Of a DNA stretch of 58,272 nt, positions 1 to 11,222 are shown in pieces. Origin of the DNA: Rhizomucor pusillus (taxonomy: Eukaryota > Mucoromycota > Mucoromycetes > Mucorales > Lichtheimiaceae); NCBI GenBank assembly GCA_900175165.2, contig FWWN02000447.1, positions 1 to 58,272 of the forward strand. The letters run 5' to 3'. The translations under genes were made by a program, and so were the position numbers. Numbering within the stretch: the stretch's first letter is position 1; every line of letters starts with the position of its first letter. The notes beneath the pieces are model-generated. The model was not told where the DNA came from, did not search any database, and was given only the letters and a program-made list of their open reading frames with translations.

Positions 1-1297
1 AACTGTCATCAGAGACAATGCTTACACCCGGGACATCGAATGCTGTTCACAGTATGATATCTTTTGTGAACGGCTCAGTGACATGTAAGGTCTACAAATC
101 TTTCTGTGTTGTAGTGTAAGTACAACGCTACTTGGAGCTTTCGATCTTCCTCCAGAAGCTTCCACGGAACGTGTTTACCTCTAAGCCAATTTTGTAGTAT
201 ACTTTGGATAGTGCATTGTGCCAAAACAGACTCGCGGCATCCGCCATCGAGACTCCGAATCATGCAAAATCTGGCTATGCATCTGCCATCGAGGTTCCAG
301 GTTCCATCGAAATTCCAGGTTTACTGCTAACATCAGGGGCTAATATCTCTAGGCCATTGGATATACCTTATTGGTTACTTGCGGTTTTGAAGGTTCGTTG
401 ATATTAGGGATAGGGAAGCATACTTGCAACAGGGCCTATGTTGTCTGAATTGTCGCTGTATCATACAGCTTCGCCATCTTTGTCTGGGTTCCAGAGCCGT
501 AGTCTTAAGATTAGGCATTGTACGTGAGAACGATCCGGACGTGAGAATAGGATGATGTATAAGTCGGCTATCAAAATGAGATGCAATCTACTTTGTAATG
601 TATATATCAATTGACAGCACTCGATGATGATATATCACAGTTTGACATGCAATGCGTACGCATCGGCACTGTTGTAGATGCATAGTCTGCTGGAACGTCG
701 AACATGACCGGTTTCACCACAATGGTTGCAACATTATTGACGCAGTATTTTGGGAAGTATGACATTAAGTTGGAGACGAAACTCCAGTTGATTCGTCTTT
801 CGAAGCTTTTATATGCATGCAGAGGGAAAAAATCATGGCAACCTATGGGAAAGCTTGACATTTCTGAATTTTAGCGATCCAAAAGGAAATCGAGCAACAA
901 AGAAGGAAGTTGCACAAAGCGTTGTATAAATTTCAGGATGAATTCGACGTTTGGGTAACATTTTCAGTGAATTCGAGGCGTTGTGCCTTCATAAACCATT
1001 CTCCGGTGGTTTTGCAAACACAGCGCCATCGAAATCCCGGTTTATTCAGATCGGCACTCGATGGAACACGCCTTGATTTGGTGTTGGCGCACATACGCCC
1101 GCGATTTTCGGCTTAGTCCATAATAGCGGCGTTCACCTCTTTATCTCTTGAACGTGTTGGAGCCCTCCTTCGTCGCGCATGCCAGTAGCATATACCATTT
1201 TATTTATGGTAGAATCGTTTGCACAACTCGATGAAATGACTCTCATGTATATAATGTGGTGTGGAATAATAACAATAGAAATATAAAAATGACATGT
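1..1297. other. Region without a recognised gene; short imperfect repeats
   Basis: I see no gene here that I recognise. A frame open from the window edge to a stop at 87-89 on the plus strand could be the tail of a gene lying outside, but 28 codons are too few to judge. Several copies of a short motif like GCCATCGA followed by A/G-TTCC occur around 241, 282, 304 and 1023. Other open frames of 60-90 codons have no recognisable domain or splice partner and look like chance. Confidence 0.4.
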
Positions 1298-2399
1298 CTA
1301 TACGGATGCAGCGCGTCTATCGTTCGTACTTTCCAGCAACGGCGTCCGCTCATCAATATTCGGTACAGAAATGGCTGTATCGCCAAGTGACGATGCGGCA
1401 GCTTGGTCATGAGACGCGGTGCGCTCCTGGTCAGGGTATGTGTAGCTAGCCGGTGATGGCTTTGTAGGGTCCACCAAGCTGGGGGTAACTTTGACAATCG
1501 TATCAACGATCCAAAACTGTATGGCATTCATTATCAAAGGGAATCTAGATAAGATATATAAAGCATGATTAAGTTAGGCTTTTGAATCTGCTGCACGGTT
1601 ACATGAATGTTAGTTTACTTACATGAACATGACAAACACCACCTGGTATCTATAATTCCCACGTGTCCATTGAAGCACCCATTTACCAAAGCCAAAAAGA
1701 AAAGGACATAGTCGAAATATGCCCAAGACACACAGCTTCATCAAGCCTTCTGATATGACAAACACTGCTGTTTGTTGTGCCCAAGGCCCCAATTGACGTC
1801 GAAGTGGCGGCGGGCCGTAGTGACCCGTGCGAATGTATCGAAGATGGAAAAGTTTCTGCAGGACCCACTGCAATGCGTGTAACCAGAACCACAGGATGGC
1901 TACGCCGACCGTAGTGTCGATGAACACGTTCAAAAAGTACCAAACACACAAATTTGTTGGCGGTCCATGCACAGGGCGTCCCACTATGTAGCTTACAAGC
2001 AGATTTAAAAAGTGAATCACCCCGGCGCCTATAAACTGCTTGCTCACATCCAACGCCCTTTCCAACAACGTTATTCTATCGATGCAAAACAATAGTTGCT
2101 TCCGCATTTTACCATATAGGAACCGGACGCTGAGGCCGCTCGCGCCAACGCTTGTAGACAAGAGTCAAAAGCGCTGTGGTTGCTAAGCTGACTTGCACCA
2201 CAATCGCGAAACTATCTAGGAGCTTGCAACCCTCATCGCCGTCTCCCGGAGGCGGCGGTGGAGGAGGAGGAACCGGGTGCTGAATCGCTGGCGCGATCGG
2301 GTCAATCTGTGAACCTGGAGCGAACTGTAGCAAGCGCGGATCGCCAAAAAGCAATGGAGGTTGACGAGAGGTGAGGATCGGTAGTAAGAGCAGTTGCAT
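1298..2399 (-). CDS. STIMATE-family vacuolar/ER membrane protein
   Basis: Three exons read 2399-2113, 2057-1623 and 1544-1298, giving 322 residues. The N-terminus holds a proline run (about residues 60-70). It is followed by CKLLDSFA, IGAGVIHFLNL, PPTNLCVWYFLN and, across the second intron, PLIMNAIQFWIVDT. These are the hallmark segments of the STIMATE/TMEM110 family, called vacuolar membrane protein in fungi. About five hydrophobic helices are visible. The tail is polar and carries an acidic dileucine-like ERTPLL motif, as found in proteins sorted to vacuoles or endosomes. Animal members regulate STIM at ER-plasma membrane contacts; the fungal role is largely unknown. The start is the first ATG in the frame of exon 1; only non-ATG codons lie upstream. 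Introns are 55 and 78 nt with GT-AG ends, and the phases agree at both joins. Confidence 0.88.
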
Positions 2400-2669
2400 A
2401 AGAGAAGACAAGCAGGGGAAATGTGCAAAAATGTCAAAAGCGTGGGATCCGACCACAACACACAGATAGTCATGAAGCAAAATGGGGGGTGTGGGGGGGG
2501 GTGGGTTTCCGCAGTCCAGATTATGTCGTCAAGGGCACAACTGTGTATATATCTGCAAAACAAAAAAGGCGATCTGATCCGACCGCTTCTTTTTTTCTTC
2601 CTTTCTTTCTTCTACTGTACTTTGTTCACAAAGGTTTCATTCTATTATACAACGCAATTGTAGTAGAAT

Positions 2670-3234
2670 CTACTGGTCGGCAGCAGATAAGTTAACCTTA
2701 GGGTTGAAGAAGAGGGATTCCTTGCCCCAGAAGAAGTCCTACGCAACGCAGATATGAGTTTGATCTGCAACGCAACAGTCTCTATTTCTTTTTTCGTATT
2801 TACCCTGACGCGCCAGTTGATATATTCGTACTTGACTTGCTCGCGAGGGTGGTGGGCAAGGTGCTCGGCGTGTGCGGAGGCGAGGTTGTAAGCGTTGGCA
2901 CCGGCAGCCAAGAGACTAATGTAAAGTTAGTAACTATGAAAGGCACATACTAAGAAGTATTTATATTTAGATACTTTACGCAGGAATGCAGACAAAAATG
3001 CTAATCTTTTTCCAGGTAGCAGCAGACTCTGATTTCAAAAAACAAGTGATCGGTTAATAGTCAAGTCCACTAATGCTGGGTGCGTACGGGCTGCCCTTAA
3101 TTTCGAATATGCTTACCGGCAGCGTGCTTCTTGACGGCCTCGCGCTCGGCAGCGTCGAAGGTGGACTGGAAACGGACACCAGCGCGCTTGACGCCGGAAA
3201 CCAACTGGGAGTTGAAGAGAGCTCGAGATGCCAT
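2670..3234 (-). CDS. COX13: Cytochrome c oxidase subunit 6A (Cox13), mitochondrial
   Basis: Four exons (3234-3117, 3028-2980, 2915-2804, 2738-2670) encode 115 residues. The first 25 or so residues are basic and hydroxylated, ending near GVRFQST, as in a mitochondrial presequence. A single helix (TWKKISIFVCIPALLAAG) follows. Then come AHAEHLAHHP, YINWRVRDFFWG and SLFFNPKVN, the conserved C-terminal signature of COX6A/Cox13. The protein is a small nuclear-encoded subunit on the periphery of complex IV in the inner membrane. It modulates activity and is linked with ATP/ADP sensing and dimer stability. The three introns are 76-88 nt long and all phases match. Length is normal for fungal Cox13. 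The start fits the presequence, and no other ATG lies upstream in this frame within the exon. Confidence 0.93.
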
Positions 3235-5245
3235 TGCTATTTGATGCAGAAAAAAGTGGGGGATAAAGCAAGCTTGTTTGCCTCGGTCCCCTAGCAACAA
3301 AAAATCAAGGCACGGTCACGTTCTGCGGTCAAATGTAGTCAATAATACAAAAAATATAAATTCGAGATAGTCCGACAGAATGAAGAACCGTAACATTATG
3401 GTTGCATAGACTGGGATGTTGAGCACTCTCAGGGATCACTCGTCTGCATGCACCATCGCTTTCTGTAGAGCTGTATACAAGCCTGCTTCTTCGTCTCAGG
3501 CTCCCTTTTTCCCGGCTCCTGCTTCGGAAATCAAATCTTAACACTATATCATGTTCTTCAAATGGCGACTGATAGAAGGCGATCAAAAAGTTATGAGCGA
3601 CAACGTCGGTCGGCTGGCAAGCAACCTAGGCAGGAAACCAGTCGATCGAACACCACTTCTGCCTACACGGATGCAGACAGAGACGGAGCGCTAGGATGTG
3701 GAGATAATATTCATTTTATGAACTGCTAAAATCAGTTATCTTGAATAATAAGAATAAATAGATGATAATGATCATTATACCGCTCGAATTGGTGTTGGTG
3801 AACTGCTTCGAGAATCGAAAGACCAGATTCTCCATGCGTTACCGCTGATGCAGGGACTACCACCGTGCGATATCATATAACGACTTTGTCGATATGCGAT
3901 AATGTTCTAACAACATAATATTGGCTCTGTAATCACGGATGCTACAGGCAGTGGCGAAAAATTCTTGTGCTACTACTAAATAAATTGCTGCCAAAAGGAT
4001 AGCAATATTAAGGCAGGATTTTGCCCTGGTAGAGCTGTCTATATTATAACACGACAGTGTTTACCTATATTCGTGAGGAAGTGCGATGTGTTGCCGGATC
4101 CGTAGAAAAAACACGCTTTGGTATTTAGTGATGACCTTTTTTTTACCGAAGCTCCGTCTAACATTGCATATAAGGGATTCTATGTATATATTCCATCAAT
4201 ATTAAGTTTTTTGAGACCATTTCCTGTGGAAAGAACATTGTCCTTGTCAGATCGATAAAAAAGCTAGTTGGCATTCCTTTCGTAGGTACAGTATTCATAT
4301 CTGGTATAGAAATGTCATGTACGTAGCGCATGCTTAACAGCCAACGCAGCTCTCGAACTCTCCTAAAATGAACCTCAGAGAGCTGCTCTTAGCCGTCAGA
4401 AAGTAGGATCATTGTAGCTCTATAGTGATCTGTTGTCATACTTAAAAGGATTGATATTTTCATTGGTTGATGAAACTAGTCAGTATACCATTGCCCGGAA
4501 TCGATAGCTCCCTTAACCACCCAGACGTCACGAAGATTTTTGCTTTGCAGTCAATAGAGCTCTTTCCGAAAACTATGCTCAACGGTGAGAGACACAATTT
4601 TATTGCGAGAGTTAACGAATTGATGATGTGCTGCTGCTGCTCACGCATAGTAAGAGATCAGTAGGTTATTACTTGTCTTACATCAAGCCTCAGCAATACC
4701 CAGAGCGTGACAGAGTTCTAGGAAACTCCAATTAATCGTTATTTCGCGCCAGTAGGTAATTTACAATAGACCTAACCCCCACGTTCCGACGTTGAGCACT
4801 CTTCCCAGATATGGACGGGCCGCTTCTTCTTGCCTGCGTTTTACTTGGTTTTTTCTTCTCCTCCCGTCCTTCCTTCGTTTATATGACTGGTTGCAGTATA
4901 TTCTTTTCCTATTTGGCTCATCATGCCACTGTAGTGTATATACCTTGTTTATATCCATCCTTAGCAACGCCGAAAAAATCCTAAAATTGTATAAGCATTT
5001 AAGCTTATGAGCTCACCATGCGCATATAACGCCTTCATGATATTCATTGGTCACTTGAACTTTTGATAGATTAGCATATCATGGAACTTGTCATCACAAT
5101 AGAGATAGGCTACGCGTAAATATAGAAGGCATATGCGTACGAAACATTCGGTGTTTCAAACCTGCACTACACATGCAGATAAGTTGTTATCAAATACCGT
5201 TTGATCTATTTTTTCCTTCTTCTTCCTTTCTCACAATCGCTTCCT
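3235..5245. other. 2.0 kb intergenic region
   Basis: AT-rich spacer between the divergent COX13 and the amidohydrolase gene, so it should hold both promoters. I see no conserved reading frame, tRNA or repeat. Open frames of 60-85 codons on both strands lack plausible splice partners. Confidence 0.5.
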
Positions 5246-6384
5246 ATGGTCCAGGAGCAAAAGTAAGTCATACGAAGGGGTGGTGTACATTCGTGGGGAC
5301 TCAAATACTTGATACTAGACAGATACTGATCGATATCCACTCGCATGTATACGTTCCTGAATACCTCGAGCTGCTTCGACGACGCGAGACTGTACCCCGC
5401 ATCTTGCCGCCGTTAGACGAACAGGAGGACGAGCGACTCGTCATTTTACCCGACGAGGACAAGGGGGAGTCTACAAGGAATGGTAGACCGGTCGGCCCAG
5501 CATATTATGACGTGCGGGAGAAGCTTGCGTTCATGGAGAAGCACAACATTGATGTATCTGTCATCAGTCTTGCCAATCCATGGATAGACTTTTTGCCGCC
5601 TATAGAAGAGACGTTTGACTTGGCTCGCAGGATCAACAATTCGATAGAAGCCATATGTCAAGATCCTATCACGGAAGAAAAACTATACTGTATGGGTACA
5701 TTGCCGCTCAGCTCGGTCGAAGCATCTGTCGCTGAGGTCGAGCGCATATCCTCTCTGCCGCGCATGAAAGGCGTGATTATGGGCACTTTCGGCTGCGGTA
5801 AAGGACTGGATGACCCTGCACTTGTTCCATTGTTTGAAGCTATTGCTCGCAACAACCTCGTGATCTTCCTCCATCCTCACTATGGTGTAAACCTTCCAGA
5901 CTCTGGGACTCACACGGATACTGGCCACTCTCTCTCGCTTGCACTCGGGTTTCCTTTTGAAACTACGTATGCCGTGTCCAGATTCATTCTCTCTGGTATC
6001 TTTGACAAGATTCCGGATTTGAAATTGATGCTTGCGCACTCGGGCGGAACATTGCCGTTCCTGGCGGGAAGACTCGATTCATGCGTCGCGCATGATCCGG
6101 TCGTCGCTTCAAAACTCAGGCATCCTCCATCTTTCTACCTCAAAAAACTCTATTACGATGCTGTCATCTATCACCCGACTGGCATCAAGACAGCTGTGGA
6201 TTTTGCGAATCCAGAGAATATCATGTTTGGTACCGACCATCCTTTCTTCCCACCTCTCAAGGACAAGGCTAGCCGCTGGGCATCGGTCGATAGCAACTTG
6301 GCTGCTATTCGCGGAGCAGGATTAGATGAAGCGACTGTAGCTGGTATCTTAGGCGCAAACGCTGCAAAGATCTTTCGACTGTAA
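5246..6384 (+). CDS. ACMSD-like amidohydrolase (decarboxylase)
   Basis: A 17-nt first exon (5246-5262, five codons plus two bases), a 56-nt GTAAGT...CTAG intron and a long exon (5319-6384) give 360 residues. The protein starts MVQEQKQILIDIHSH, which puts the metal-binding HxH at residues 13 and 15 as in family members. Further metal and active-site motifs are FLHPHYG, LAHSGG and FGTDHPF. The order and spacing match the Amidohydro_2/ACMSD group: aminocarboxymuconate-semialdehyde decarboxylase and related gamma-resorcylate, 5-carboxyvanillate or iso-orotate decarboxylases. The fold is a TIM barrel holding Zn. The substrate cannot be decided from sequence alone. A longer open frame starts at 5173, but it would place intron-like sequence ahead of the HxH motif. 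The intron model is preferred because it gives a family-like N-terminus with correct phase. Confidence 0.88.
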
Positions 6385-6560
6385 CTCGAGTAGCGATAAA
6401 ATTTAATGCTAAATACCAGCAACAGACAGCAAATCATTGCATGTTTACCAATGCCGCAGATATACTTTGAGCAACGCAAGGCTGCCGATTTTCCATAAAA
6501 AATTCATTTAATAAAGGTGTGATATGATTTCATTCGTATGATTAGAAACGATCAAATGGT

Positions 6561-7563
6561 CTAGTTAATGGGTTGGTATGCGTATTCAGGAGGACTGAGG
6601 ATGGCAACGAGACAAAGCACGGCTGCAAGGAAAATGCTGATGCACCAGCTTATCGTACATACGATGAAGGAAACATTGTATCGAGTGCCGACGTAGAAGG
6701 TTGCGCTCGTATTAAAAAGGTAAGCAATAATGCCCATGGCAACGGCTTGCGGTATCGCTAGAAAATCGACGTGTTAAAAAAAGTAGCAGTGTTCGGAATT
6801 CTCGGGTGTGAATACTTTACCGTGAAGTACAAACATGCTTATCACCAAAAAGGGAGGTGAGAGGGATGAGTGAGATATAAAAAGAACAATGGATCATCAT
6901 CGTCGCTAGAGCCATACATACCCAGCCAGTGTTGTCCAAGCTTTTCCACGCTTTCGAGCGTTGCTGCACATTGTTCCGAGGAGTGCGATCAGGGTAAGCC
7001 CGCCTAGGATTGTGGCAAGCACCATTCCTGCTCCCGCGGCTCTCCTGGCACTTGGATGTCAGCATTCCCTCATGACATCATTTATATGATACTTGCCATA
7101 ATTCACAAAATCCATCTAGCAACAGGAAGTTTCGTTTTCATCTTGTTAGCACCAAACTACTAAAATGCGACGAGAGCGTCGGATTCTTTCTCTAACCTTC
7201 ACCGCAATCTCCTTGATCTTCCGAAGGGAACGGGCGGCAATCTCGGTTGAAGCTTTACCACGCTTGTGTGTAAGATCTAAAATGTCCCTCCTCTTCTTGT
7301 TCCACATGGATTATCACCCCTTCTTACCTCCTACAGAGTCGAAAGAGACCATAGTCTGTTTCCATATATAAAGGCATTGGTGCGACAAACGATAGCCTAT
7401 CGTATCATAGTTATATAAGCTAGATCGCCGCTGGTGCCAAGTTCTTTGTCGACCGGTGTCGGCAACATTACCATTTCGGTATGATAAGCGCGGTAATGGT
7501 CAGAGCATAATTGCACAAAAACAGGAAGAATGTCACGACGTAAGCGAGGAGCGACACTGCCAT
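6561..7563 (-). CDS. Sur7/PalI-like four-helix membrane protein
   Basis: Seven exons (7563-7472, 7396-7328, 7252-7197, 7115-7097, 7044-6922, 6837-6821, 6757-6561) give 190 residues. Helix 1 follows the start and ends in IPKW. The first extracellular loop has DYGLFRLC, CRPFP, GDC and GFCELW, the GLF-C-C-W pattern of claudin/Sur7/PalI proteins. Helices 2-4 follow (GMVLATILGGLTLIALLG; FVLHAIPQAVAMGIIAYLF; FIVCTISWCISIFLAAVLC), and the tail is short. Such proteins sit in the plasma membrane: Sur7 in eisosomes, PalI in pH sensing. Exon 4 is only 19 nt and exon 6 only 17 nt. The intron between exons 4 and 5 (7096-7045) starts with GCAAGT, not GT. Only this GC-AG choice keeps the frame and restores the W of the loop motif. 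None of the pieces makes a long open frame, so the gene is easily missed. The exact subfamily is uncertain. Confidence 0.82.
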
Positions 7564-8686
7564 TGTGGTAGCAAAATCGAGGAGGGGTAGAGGGTAAAAG
7601 GGAAAGCGTTTCAAATTTTGTAAAGACACATGACCCAGCTATCAAAAATCATCGAGCATGCACTTTGCGCCCGCCCGCGGACACGCAGACATTTTTGAAC
7701 CGATTCCAACAGCTCTTTTGTTTGTGGGAGCAAAGATGCTTTGCTGTGTGAAATTGAGAATAGTTACGGTAGCTATAACCGAGAAACAAACATGCAGGCG
7801 ATCAACGCGGGCTGAACACAGTAACCATGACACCACAACATAATTTAGAATCATTATGCTGGATATTTAGTACGTTTTAAGACATACGGTCAAATGTATG
7901 GTTTACACGATGTTACTCACGCTGCCATTTTTTGGTTGTCACGTTCTCTTTTTCCTACTTGATTGATTATGATTTACAAATCAAGTTTGATGTCTGGTCA
8001 CATACTTGCATCCAGGGATCTCTGCTGTCCTCATGTTTTTATCCAAAAGAAAAAGTCAGAGAATACAACTTTTTTTTCGTTTGGATCCTTCTGTATAACT
8101 TCTAGAACGTGCTGGACGTACAGGAAATCATTGCAAGTTTCTGCGGCGCTTTGATCCTTTATTGTTCCCCCCAGTAACACAGATTCTGCTGTTGAAACCG
8201 ACTTCTATTCGATCTAGATACAGGCCCGTCTGAGCATCTTTGTGTTCCCGAACAGTTGTGTGTGAAAGCAATCATTTTCTCCCCCCTGACTCGCTCTACC
8301 CGCACGCAAATCTCCACAGTCCGGCCATATACGCAAATAGGTAAGCGGCTTGAGCACAAATCAACATTGGGGTGCCCTCGCTGACAATTAGGAACTATGA
8401 CGACAGTTCATCTTCTCGTTTGCTCGTTCGTTCGTCTGTTTAGCATACTACCATTCCTTGGACGCGGCTTCTTTTATCTTCTCCCCGCTCAAAGCACCGT
8501 CTCTAGTGTGGGATTTTGTCCTACGATTATGCGGAAACAAAGCGCAAAGTTTCGATTGTTGATTAATTGCGCGAACTATATAAAAATTGCCTTTCCTGCG
8601 CTGCTGGCAACTCTTTATTGCAGCTTTTGTGTCAAGCTGTCCAGTCTTCCTCCAGCACTTAGATTGCGGTTGCTACTCACATCTAG
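7564..8686. other. Divergent intergenic region
   Basis: Spacer between the Sur7-like gene (minus) and the first recognisable exon of the bHLH gene (plus). It should hold both promoters and also the unidentified first exon of the bHLH gene. I could not place that exon: no ATG-containing segment with a clear donor in the right phase stands out. Confidence 0.45.
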
Positions 8687-9319
8687 AGTGAAGGAAAAAT
8701 AAGCAACCACGTACCATCAACGATCAATGTTGCCGAAAGAAGACGTCGTAGCTTGCACAATGCTAACGAGCGCATCAGACGCAATGCTCTTAATGCAAAG
8801 TATCGCGAGCTCGCTGGAATACTGCCAGCGTTTGAAAACTATTTTCGGCGTCCATCCAAGCATCATATCATTGAAAAGACACTAGCATGGGTGCTTCGTA
8901 GCAAGGAGACGGCAAAGGAATACGAACAAGAGTTGGCGCATCTACAGAGCGAGCGCGATCGTTTGGCGATGCAGCTACAAGCAAGGAAACAACTGCTTCG
9001 ACAGCTCCAAATGCATCGCTGCTGCCACCGGCAGCGTGGGCATCGTCGGGCACCACTGCAGCACCACAATCGCGATCCAATTCAGCGGCAGACATTTCTA
9101 TTTTTCAGCAATAATAATCATGTCGGAATGTCACCACCTTTGGATGTACAACAATCAAGCCCTGTATCACAAATGACGCCACGACGCGTTGTTAGCAACG
9201 CTGCCCTCGCTCTTCATGCACCTTTGCTTCCGTGCACTGATGTGCTGCCTCCTCCCAATTACTTTCAAGAGAACAAGTGTTCCTTCCATATTGCTTACCA
9301 TTCAACCCGCAGCAAGTAG
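8687..9319 (+). CDS. bHLH transcription factor (5' end unresolved)
   Basis: The frame gives a basic segment AERRRRSLHNANERIRRNAL, helix 1 (NAKYRELAGILP), a loop with RRPSKHHIIEKTL and helix 2. It continues into a heptad-like stretch (ETAKEYEQELAHLQSERDRL) and a Gln/His-rich tail ending before 9319. The ERIRR and RRPSK signatures are those of fungal bHLH regulators, DNA-binding dimers that recognise E-box sites. No ATG lies upstream in the same frame before stop codons intervene, so the start must be in an upstream exon. The best acceptor is CTAG just before 8687; AAG at 8704 is a second possibility. Coordinates therefore cover only the supported part. The His/Gln-rich tail after about 9010 is less certain than the DNA-binding part. 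Confidence 0.7.
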   Translation, partial: SEGKISNHVPSTINVAERRRRSLHNANERIRRNALNAKYRELAGILPAFENYFRRPSKHHIIEKTLAWVLRSKETAKEYEQELAHLQSERDRLAMQLQARKQLLRQLQMHRCCHRQRGHRRAPLQHHNRDPIQRQTFLFFSNNNHVGMSPPLDVQQSSPVSQMTPRRVVSNAALALHAPLLPCTDVLPPPNYFQENKCSFHIAYHSTRSK

Positions 9320-11222
9320 TACCACTATCACCAACAACACCGCCGCCATCGTATTCTTACGACTATTAGAAACAAAGAAAACTTCACACCCCTCTCTGTG
9401 CACAAACCGCACAATTGTTACCTTTACTAAACTCGGATTTTACTTTGCTTTTGCTGTAATACATATTTCGTCTTTCAGGATTACTGTCACAAACAGTGCG
9501 TTACATGAATTTGCGTAACTCCAGAAGATTGCGATGAATGACGCCATCGAAGATCGGCTGGACTATGGTATTGAAGCTATAGATAAGGTATGGTGGATTA
9601 ATGGCTCGATGTCACCTTTTCTTTTTCAAGTAGAGAAACTAGTCGTTTATGCGCACATCTCGCTTTGTCAAAGTTAAAAAAAGAAAAAGGGGCCAGCGCG
9701 CACGGCCTAACGGAGAGGGAAATAGAAGACAGTATACCATGGAAAAAGATGGAGCTAGCTTAGAGTAAACTAGACTGATGCGCTTGATTCCAGTTTGGAG
9801 TAAAATATGCAAAATTAGCTCGTCTAGGTCAAAAAACATACCCTGTACCTTACACCATACCGCCCTGGATTTAATTTGAGTCCTTGAACCCAGGCTTCAC
9901 TCGATTATGTTTCAATAGCAAGTGAGCATCTGTGCTGAATCTCACTGGAGCTGGCGTGAAAAAGGACTGACAGTCTCATTCGAGATACACTCTTTCTGAT
10001 GTCTTTATTGACTCTTAAGTGTCTCCCAATATAAATCGATGGATATAAACCAATGTTATTACCAGCAGATGAAATTCCTGTTTGGACTCGTTCTTTGCCT
10101 ATATTCCGATCCTATGATGCGCTATCCATAGGTATACTTTTTTATACCTTATTTATCTGTCACTTTTACCGGTTCTCCTAGCTTTTTAGGCATTTACCCC
10201 TGATATTCATCTGTCTTCATCACTTAGGAAGGGCGACACCTAGTAAGGCCTTGCGCACGGCCGTACGCATGCAAACACACGCATACCTTTCTTTCACCCT
10301 AGTATAAATAACGTAGTATTTAGTGTTTGTATATCTGACAGCGACAATAAAAGATTCACCGGAATCTCTACCAATTTACTGCCTAGTAATGCTTCTATAC
10401 TTGCTATCCTATCTGTAGCTTCGTAAAATCCCGCCATGACTTCACCAAATCAATTTTATCTGTTGCTGATTATACGTTCGAACATTTCTTCGACGGACTG
10501 TAGTGGAACACTCTGCAAAGTATGCATACTTTTAGGGGATATTCTGGTGTAAATGTGGAAAGAATTACAAAGGAAAGAAAGCGAGAAGAAAGTAAATTGC
10601 GACGCCGGCACATTATGGCGGTTTCGTAAACGTTCCACTTTATAGCCAATATATGGCTTACGAGTTCCTCGGAGAGCTTTCTATTTGACTGTAAACAGCA
10701 TCAGAATGGCATGCCCGACAAAGACTTGTCGAGAATACATAAAAAGGTGCCTGATAACGGTTTTATCTTTGAAGTGTCGAATGGGACGTCGAAAAGTCTT
10801 CCTAAACGCAAACTCAGTTTGACCTAAAGATATTTGGGAGTCACAGCTCACTCCTTGTTACCTTGACTTCTAAATGAAACACTTTTACCTCCGATGTAAC
10901 TTTCATCTTAACTTCAACGATGATGCTCTTGAAAGTAGCTCGGGCTGGACTTACCAGTCACCCGGAATCCACACCATATTCCTTCCAATTCACACCAAAA
11001 ATGTTGATCTTGATATCAACTTTATCTTAACTCCAATCAAGCGAAACCCCATTGTAACTCGGATCAAGGTTCGTATAAGTCAATTCTGTCATAATAACAA
11101 TAGATGAGAATCGAACTACAAAGCTACGTTGCTATATACACGAAGGAAAAACGATAAAAAAGGACGAGAGAAACGTTGTAAAGACAAACGATGGTACATT
11201 CAAATGCTCAGCCATTTGTGCC
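9320..11222. other. 1.9 kb intergenic region
   Basis: No gene recognised. A short segment at 9534-9587 reads MNDAIEDRLDYGIEAIDK and ends exactly at a GTATGG donor, as a first exon would, but I find no second exon. The rest is AT-rich with short chance frames. Confidence 0.4.

Noticed and set aside
5173..5245. Upstream extension of the amidohydrolase
   Set aside because: It would include intron sequence and place 35 extra unlike residues before the HxH motif.
11090..11180. Possible tRNA (GTTCGATTC-like box on the minus strand)
   Set aside because: No A box or cloverleaf stems could be drawn around it.
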